Assembly (NCBI GenBank): GCA_023935145.1
Contig: CM043705.1
Span: forward strand, 57,506,084 to 57,570,083
Source: Bretschneidera sinensis
Lineage: Eukaryota > Streptophyta > Magnoliopsida > Brassicales > Akaniaceae
Direction of reading: 5' to 3'
DNA length: 64,000 nt
This document shows, one piece after another, positions 57,596 to 64,000 of this stretch (the stretch's first letter is position 1; every line of letters starts with the position of its first letter). The notes beneath the pieces are model-generated. The model had not been told where the DNA came from, searched no databases, and worked only from the letters and a program-made list of their open reading frames with translations. The position numbers and the translations under genes are program-made.

Positions 57596-58700
57596 TTTCT
57601 GATTCCATAAAGCACAATAGCAGCACGAAAAGCAATGATAATCAATCAAGAAATATTGGAGAGGCATAAATAGGATGAGTTCAAAATATAAAAACTAGAT
57701 ATGCAGTCCTCATGGAAGGGGATATCATTATCAAATTTAGTGCATCGAAAGAGACACATGGCACATGACTTTCAATCATTCAATTATCTTAGAAAAATAA
57801 CGTTCCAATCGTAGGAAACAGCATAACGATTTTTAAATCATGATTGCCGGTAATCGTTGCCCTTTACAGAAATATTCATCACAAAAATCGCAAAAAATGA
57901 TAAAACAGAAAAGAGGGGTGGGGGTGAGCACACTGAAATTACAAGACAAGTGAAGTTACTTTGAGAAATTATATTCAAGCAACAGAAAACTCGAGAGATG
58001 GGTTTGGCTATCAAGTAATTCGATACTCTTGGCTACCATGATTCCAAATTCACCAGTACAACTAAAGTGCTTCAGATTAATATTTGAGATATTACTAATT
58101 AGTCTAAAGACTATAATTTGCTTATGATCTTGCCCCAAAACAAAATGAACTGGATGACAAAAAAAGGTCTTAAACTTTGACACAAGGCCAATTAACTGAC
58201 ACCATACTTTCTGATTCATCCTGAAATGGAACAAAGAGCTTTAAAATGATAAATCAGTGTCTTGAGACATACAATCTGCATTGAGATTTCAAGCAACACA
58301 AACTTGCGACAGCTTATTGTACAGCAAATCAATTTCAAAAGCAAAAGATAGTCAAATTGAGAATCTCAATCAATTATCACAAAATAAACAGAATAATCGA
58401 AGTTTCAGCTTCTTAAAACATCTCCAAGCTACTAATTCCTGCATGAAAACCCTAATCATCCATAACAAACTTCAAAATTCAAAATCAAAGAGAAAACAAA
58501 CATCTAAAAATTACCAAAAAAAAAAAAACAATAACAACTGCAGTCAACAAAAACTGCATCGATTCCGTAAAAAAAAGAAAAGAAGGGAAATGAAGAACTT
58601 TACTCACCTATGGATCTTTGAACTCACAAATCCTCTGTCAGCGAAACTAAAGAGAGAGGAGATTGAGCGAAGATTCGCAAATGTGAGAATTTGTTACGAG
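57596..58700 (-). other. HIR 5' UTR with ~1 kb leader intron
   Basis: An acceptor ATCAG sits three bases upstream of the HIR ATG (exon edge 57598). A good donor, CCATAG/GTGAGTA, lies at 58608/58607, after a CT-rich leader (CTCAATCTCCTCTCTCTTTAG). The start codon would thus lie in the second exon. Small open frames inside this intron are not supported as genes. Confidence 0.6.
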
Positions 58701-58900
58701 CGACGTAACTTATGATGATATACGCAGAATAGTAGTGTCACCTTTTGTTTGCTCTCTAAATTAGCACTAACGGATAGGGAAAGAGAGATTAATCTACCAT
58801 TAGTTTACCTTAATGAAGGTGCACGCGTTTTATTCTTGAGCTTCTCGGGTTTTGGCGTGTGCCTTTAATTTTAGGAATATTTCTGTTTTATTCCTTTTTT
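58701..58900 (-). promoter_or_regulatory. Probable HIR promoter
   Basis: Sequence directly upstream of the inferred leader exon. A weak TATA-like TATATCATC (minus strand) lies near 58,720. The core promoter cannot be fixed from sequence alone. Confidence 0.35.
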
Positions 58901-60361
58901 ACGGTAAAATTGTTTTTGGTTTGATGAAAAAGGGAGAGAAAATTAAAAAAAAGGCGGTTAAAAAAACTAGAAAAAATAAAAAAGAGAGAAGATATATCCC
59001 ATAAGTTAAAGGGCTGTAATATTAGAAAAAAAAAGTGCAAATAATATTATCTTATTTTTTATATTATTAATTTATGGTTTTAAAATTAAATAAAATAGTA
59101 ATTGCAAAAAACAAATTGTCTTTACCATTAAATTTTTTCATAAATGTGACGACTTTACCTAATACTTTGATTATAAGAAAGTTATAATTTTGGTCTCAAA
59201 ACTATTATATTAATCCAATTTTAGCATACAAACTTCTAATTGTATCAACTTAGTTCCAAACTAACATTACTGGATCAATCAAATCTTGTCATACATTGAA
59301 CCGTTTAGGAAGCAAACTGATTTTTATTTTTTTTTATGTAATTATGTGGCATATGAAATATTGGTCAGCCAAATTTCAAAAGCCTAGTTTATTCCAAGCA
59401 CCCCAAACTTGTAATAAAACTGGGGAAGGGCTTTTTATTCCAAATTCACCATTGAATATGACTTTAAAGTTTATTTCTTTAATCAATTGAGAGAATTAAT
59501 AAAAAAAAGTACACTCCATAGTAATTACTAGCAGATCGAGTGCTTTAAAAACACGGTGTGATTGTCGTTAGATTGGGTATCACACTATAGGTTAGGAAAT
59601 AATATTTTAATCAAATAATCTATAAAAGTGAGTTTAATGAATGAATCAAATCACATATTTATAGAGTACCAAAAGTCGCTGGATACAACTCTTTATAGAG
59701 CTATGACTCTTTGAAGAGTTGTGTTCCACGTAAAATATATGTCTCTCCCAATAAACACACAGTGTGAAAGATTGAGTCTTTAAGAAAACGATCCTACGCA
59801 TCTCACTTGTAGTAATATGCATGCACATTATCTTGATCAATTGGATCCATTAGTTTCCACTTGTGCACATTATATTACCATAGTCAGATTGCCAAAACAT
59901 GAACATCGACCAGACCTTAATAGGAGGTTCGCGACTCTTTATTCATCATCAAAATCAAACTTATCTCTCAATGAGTAATTGTTGGATAAAACCCACATGT
60001 ACACGATTTTTCATGAACCAAACTATCCAATTGCACTTCTTCCCCTATGTTGCCATCCTAACATGTCATAGTTAAGTAGTGTCTAAGTTACAACCAATAA
60101 AAGATCATACGATATGTTCCGATAGGGGCATCCATCGTCCACTCCCCACTCGATATAAGGTTTTCAATTGAGTCACTAGCTAATGCTCGACCCTCAAATT
60201 GCCTTAGCCCCCAACTACTTCCTCCCTGAATCACACATCATGTGAGGGTTAGTTCAATTTTCATTGAGACTTAACTAACATCTTTTGTACTGCGCTGCGT
60301 GATTGATCTAGCATCTAACAAATTACTTTTAATGGACTTCGTTACTGTTGCTGGCCAAACT
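58901..60361. other. Intergenic region, possible old repeat
   Basis: AT-rich to about 59,500. From about 59,510 to 60,350 the composition changes to a more balanced, LTR-like sequence without coding capacity, abutting the Gypsy LTR. I could not find ends or a partner, so the element type is unknown. Confidence 0.4.
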
Positions 60362-61623
60362 TGTTGTGAGTTTTAAATTTACTCGCAAGCGCACGAGTCG
60401 TTTGCAATATAGCGTTGTGCAAGTGCGAGGTCGAATCCATAGGGAATTACGTTGTGAAAATATAATTTAATCTAAACTAACTTTATCTTAACCTAGTTCC
60501 GAATTTTGAATGATATTTTGGAAAACAAATTAAAACTAAACTAAATTGATTTTAAAAACTAATTATAAAAACACTAAGGTTTCCGAATCCACCTCACCAA
60601 AGTTTAAGCATATATGTCCTAAAAACATAGCCTATCAAAACATTCCATGAATTCAACTTACGACAAAAAATAAAGAATATCCCAATTAAACCAAAAGCAT
60701 CCAATGTATCCGCTTTTAACAAATCACAAAGGAAATCCAATTTAATTGAAAACAATTCGATGTATCCATCAGATGAAACACAAGGAATATCCAACAGAAC
60801 AATTTACACTCATTCAATCACAAGATTTACTCAAATAATTGATAGAACATTTATACTAAAAAATGTCAGAATTGTATAAACAAATCTGAACTACTATGCC
60901 AAACAACGGTAAGGCTTCATCTTCAACCTTAGTTGAAGATTCTAGCCACTCATAACTATGAAACTACAGTTCATAATAAAAGTACTAAACATTAAACTAA
61001 ATAAAAAGAAATAAATAACTTTACATGGGAGAAATTTCACTCGCTGATGGGCGGCGCTTCCCCTCGTGGTAGCAAAGCCTTCGGGATCCACCAGAATGCT
61101 AGCAAACGTCCACCGGTTAAAACCAAAGTGGCCCAGAAATTGTACACTGAATGATGAAGTGGAGTGGGTCTTATATAGGCAAATACCACGAGTGCAATGT
61201 GTTTCCAATCCGATGTGGGATGTGGAAATGTGTTTCCAACCGATGTGGGATGTGGGATTTAAGTCTTCACATGCCCTTCAAAACTTCTGTTCACGCTGAA
61301 ATCCCGCACAACCTGACCTTTGTCTACTAAAACGGCCATAACTTTCTGTAGAAAAATCATTTTTACGAGCCGTAAAATTCTCCAGAAAATAGACTTCTGG
61401 ATCTTTCTAAGCATATATGGCTCATATCCTGGTTCTTCTTGAATCAATACAGTTTAATTTTCAAAAATGATTGATCTGTACGGGCAATTCTGGCAATTTT
61501 AGTGAAACTCCTTTCCTAGTGCTTATAAATCTGAAAAACAACGAAAACAATTCTAAGTAACAAAGTCCTAAGCTAACAAATGTAAATTAAGTAGCCAAAA
61601 TATGCAATATTTTTCTCTCATCA
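60362..61623 (-). repeat. 3' LTR of second Gypsy element (1,262 bp)
   Basis: In element orientation it starts TGATGAGAGAAAAATATTG right after a GTTTGGGGGTAT polypurine tract and ends ...CTCACAACA. The phrase CCCTATGGATTCGACCTCGC near the end is shared in type with other Athila-like LTR ends. Small open frames inside are not genes. Confidence 0.75.
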
Positions 61624-62997
61624 AATACCCCCAAACTTACATTTTGCTAGCCCCTTAGCAAAACAAAATAAATAAATAAAACTAAATGAAAAACAAAGAA
61701 CATAAAGATAAGTTCAGTATTCATGGTATCCAAAAATTTAAGGAGCATTCAAAATCATGAGATTCATTCATGAGCAAGCTTAAATAAGTCCAACCCATCT
61801 TCACAATGAATAAGAATTTAAAACCTAATTACTTACAAGAGGCATGGTAAGACATCACAAGCTTGAATCTGTGTAAAGTGATTTAGCATATACAGATGAG
61901 GTTTCCAAATAACTTCAATGTACAAGGTAATCAAGTCTCAAGATCCACAGAATTTCTCATCGGAAAGAACAACGATGGTATATATATATAAGGCTCTGCT
62001 ATGTTTAGTTCCCTTAAGCTTTCTAATCGACCCATGTAGCGAGTGTTGAGTCAATGACTCCCAAACCAGATAGTTTTAGGGCATTAGGTGTAAAGACACC
62101 CCTAAGGACTTACTAACTCGAGTCAAAAAGGCTACGAAATTAAACCAGCCTTAATGCTACCAAGCAAAATTTCACCTTTTGACGTGTACACTCACTGCTT
62201 ACTGAGGCAAGAGGTCCAGTTACTTAGTAGAAAGTTTCGCAATGATCATTATGAATAAAATTCCCACATTTTGACGTGAACACTCACTGCTTACTGAGGC
62301 AAGATGTCCAGTTACTCAGTGAAAAGTTTATTGATGATGATCATTATAAATATTAGTAGTATTAGTTGTTTTTTTTATTATATATATGTCCAAGTGTTTA
62401 TCCAACAAGTCATCCGGTTTCAGTTAAGACAAGGAAACGTATACATTCAACTCACTTGTTATACCTCACACAAATATGTGCTGATGTGCTCGTGTTAGAT
62501 TAGATCAAACATGTGAATTCTCGAAAATGCCTAAAGTAAGTAACTAAAGTTTAAACTCTATCATCAGATCATATGTTCAAAGTTTTAAACTCACCAATGA
62601 AATCACATCACAATTTTTAAGAACAACCAAAATTTTTAGACGAACACGAACATGCATTTATCTTTACGACAAAAAGATAACAAATTAGGACAAAGTGTGT
62701 GATGTGTCTCCCATACCCCCAAACTTAAATTACACATTGACCCCAACGTGTGACTAATATGGAAAGAGCTGACTTGAGATATGGAGAACTATCTGGACTG
62801 GTATGGCTCATAGTATACCCCCAAACTTGAACTGAAGTACGCATTGTCCCTGAAAAAAAAAAAACTGGAAAACAAAAAAATACTGGAAACAAACATTAAT
62901 CATAAAAATGCGAAATAATAAATAAACAGAAAAGATAAGCTGTGGGGTTCCTCCCATAAGCGCTAAGTTTAACGTCTTCAACCAGACCCAACATTAG
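61624..62997 (-). other. 3' non-coding part of second Gypsy element
   Basis: No gene. It contains three copies of an AAGTTTGGGGGTAT motif (on the plus strand at 61,625-61,638, 62,712-62,726 and 62,815-62,828) and an approximately 92-bp tandem duplication at about 62,170-62,350. The sequence next to 62,990 resembles the end of a Gypsy pol gene. Confidence 0.65.
62170..62350. repeat. Two-copy ~92-bp tandem repeat
   Basis: The phrase TTTTGACGTGTACACTCACT, followed by GCTTACTGAGGCAAGAGGTC, starts at 62,177 and recurs with a few changes at 62,269. Both copies end near an AATGATCATTAT or GATGATCATTAT phrase. Confidence 0.85.
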
Positions 62998-63998
62998 TAA
63001 ACATGCCCAACTAAGCGCTCCACCATCTGATCAATAAATAGGAATGAAAAATGATCAGGCCTAGTAGCAGCATTCAACTTATAGTAATCTATACTCACTC
63101 TTCCTCCTGACTAAACACGAGTTGGCACCAACTCGTCATCCTTATTCTTCATTACCGTTAATTCAGCATGTTTGGGCACGACTTGAATCAGGCTCACCCA
63201 CTTGCTATCAGAGATGGGATAAATGATCCTTGCCTCTAACAGCTTAATATCTTCTGCCCTCACAACCTCTTGCATAGCAAGGTTGAGCCTTCTTTGTGGC
63301 TCCCTCGATGGCTTGGCATTCTCCTCCAACTGTATCGTGTGTATTACCAACGAGGGGTTGATTCCCTTGACATCCTCAATAGTCCAGCGTATAGCTTCCT
63401 TATGCTCTCTTAAGACGTCTAATAATTTCTCCTCTGGAGCATCACCCAAATCTAAAGCTATAATTATAGGCAAAGAATCTGCTGGACCTAGAAACTTATA
63501 CTTAAGATTGTCTGGTAAAGGCTTAAGTTCCTTCTTGGAGGGTTCAGGTGTTGTGGTTTTTTCCGTCTCATTGCTTTCTCGAGGATCAGACTCCAAAATG
63601 GCATTCACTTCCTCGAGTAACTTATCTAAGCCCAAGTCTTCTCCAAAGTGAGCAAAGCATGCCTCCAGGGGGTCCTCAATGCGGGATTCATCCATAGTCT
63701 CCTCTGTCTTACTACTCTCCCGAGGAGCAGACTCTAAGATAGTATTTGCTTGCTCAAGTAACTTATCTAAGTTTAAATCCTCTCCAAACTGAGCAAAGCC
63801 TGCCTCCATAATGTCCTCAGACTTCCCTTCTTTCTTGGGAGCTTGCAGTCTCTCAGGGTAAGGTGCTTTAGGTAAAAATGACCTAGAGAGATCCTTAATA
63901 ATAGGTGTGGCTGTAGATGGCTCAGCATCTCTCTTTTCCTTGTTGACACTTTCTTGCCCTTGCTGCAAAGCAGGGTTCTCCTCCACTTGATTGTCCAC
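62998..63998 (-). pseudogene. Gypsy gag-pol fragment (linker and RT N-terminus)
   Basis: It enters from the right window edge. The acidic linker has two similar units (AQFGEDLNLDKLLEQANTIL and AHFGEDLGLDKLLEEVNAIL), then LKPLPDNLKYKFLGPADSLP and the RT start: WTIEDVKGINPSLVIHTIQL, SDSKWVSLIQVVPKHAE. A TAG lies at 63,111. Behind it the frame continues with VSIDYYKLNAATRPDHFSF up to about 62,998, where homology to RT ends abruptly. No catalytic YxDD is present. Confidence 0.85.
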
Positions 63999-64000
63999 TT

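Larger units (their letters stand above)
60362..63998 (-). mobile_element. Second Gypsy element, internally deleted, partial
   Basis: In minus orientation this is the 3' half of a Gypsy element: a gag-pol part with the RT N-terminus (63,998-62,998), a sudden switch to 3' non-coding sequence, a polypurine tract and a 3' LTR. The rest lies beyond the window. RT catalytic, RNase H and integrase segments are missing, apparently by internal deletion. The element is related to, but clearly distinct from, the one at 35,980-47,538. Confidence 0.82.

Noticed and set aside
58281..58715. 144-residue plus-strand ORF
   Set aside because: It lies antisense over the HIR leader intron and leader exon; low-complexity Lys/Asn-rich composition and no domain.
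63223..63651. 142-residue plus-strand ORF
   Set aside because: It is an antisense shadow of the Gypsy gag-pol fragment on the minus strand.

Overview
This window is nuclear DNA of a flowering plant, most likely a eudicot. It is AT-rich, its two recognisable host genes have spliced structures with GT-AG introns, and nearly everything else is plant-type retrotransposon. No bacterial, organellar or CRISPR signatures were seen. I cannot name the species.

Layout. 1-10,150 is AT-rich, repeat-derived sequence: an LTR-like stretch, one MITE candidate with target-site duplications, a pair of ~1.2 kb direct repeats and a tandem array. 10,159-20,743 holds a VDAC (mitochondrial porin) gene. Exons 1-5 read well, but a ~3.08 kb segment (exons 4-5 plus part of an L1-type LINE inserted in intron 5) is tandemly duplicated, the second exon 4 has a stop, and the last exon has a frameshift, so the locus looks like a pseudogene. 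21,640-54,500 is a nested block. A minus-strand LINE (RNase H, RT, endonuclease at 21.6-27.9 kb; ORF1 at 53.7-54.3 kb) was split by a Copia element. The LINE/Copia junction was then tandemly duplicated (~4.68 kb unit). An 11.56 kb Athila-like Gypsy element (35,980-47,538, TSD ATGCT) then landed in the second Copia copy. 55,428-58,700 (minus) is the one apparently intact gene, a HIR-type SPFH/band-7 protein. 60,362-63,998 (minus) is the 3' part of a second, internally deleted Gypsy element running off the window edge.

Most interesting signal. The Copia and the Gypsy element belong to different superfamilies. Both carry arrays of their own 12-bp palindrome about 80-100 bp upstream of the LTR TATA box. 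Both carry a second array after pol, followed by another TATA box and then an extra ORF of similar type. This looks like an LTR promoter module reused as an internal promoter for the post-pol ORF in two unrelated elements. It is an inference from sequence layout only.

The retroelements are heavily decayed. Lesions shared by duplicate copies against private ones give a relative order of events: LINE insertion, Copia insertion, tandem duplication, Gypsy insertion, continued decay.
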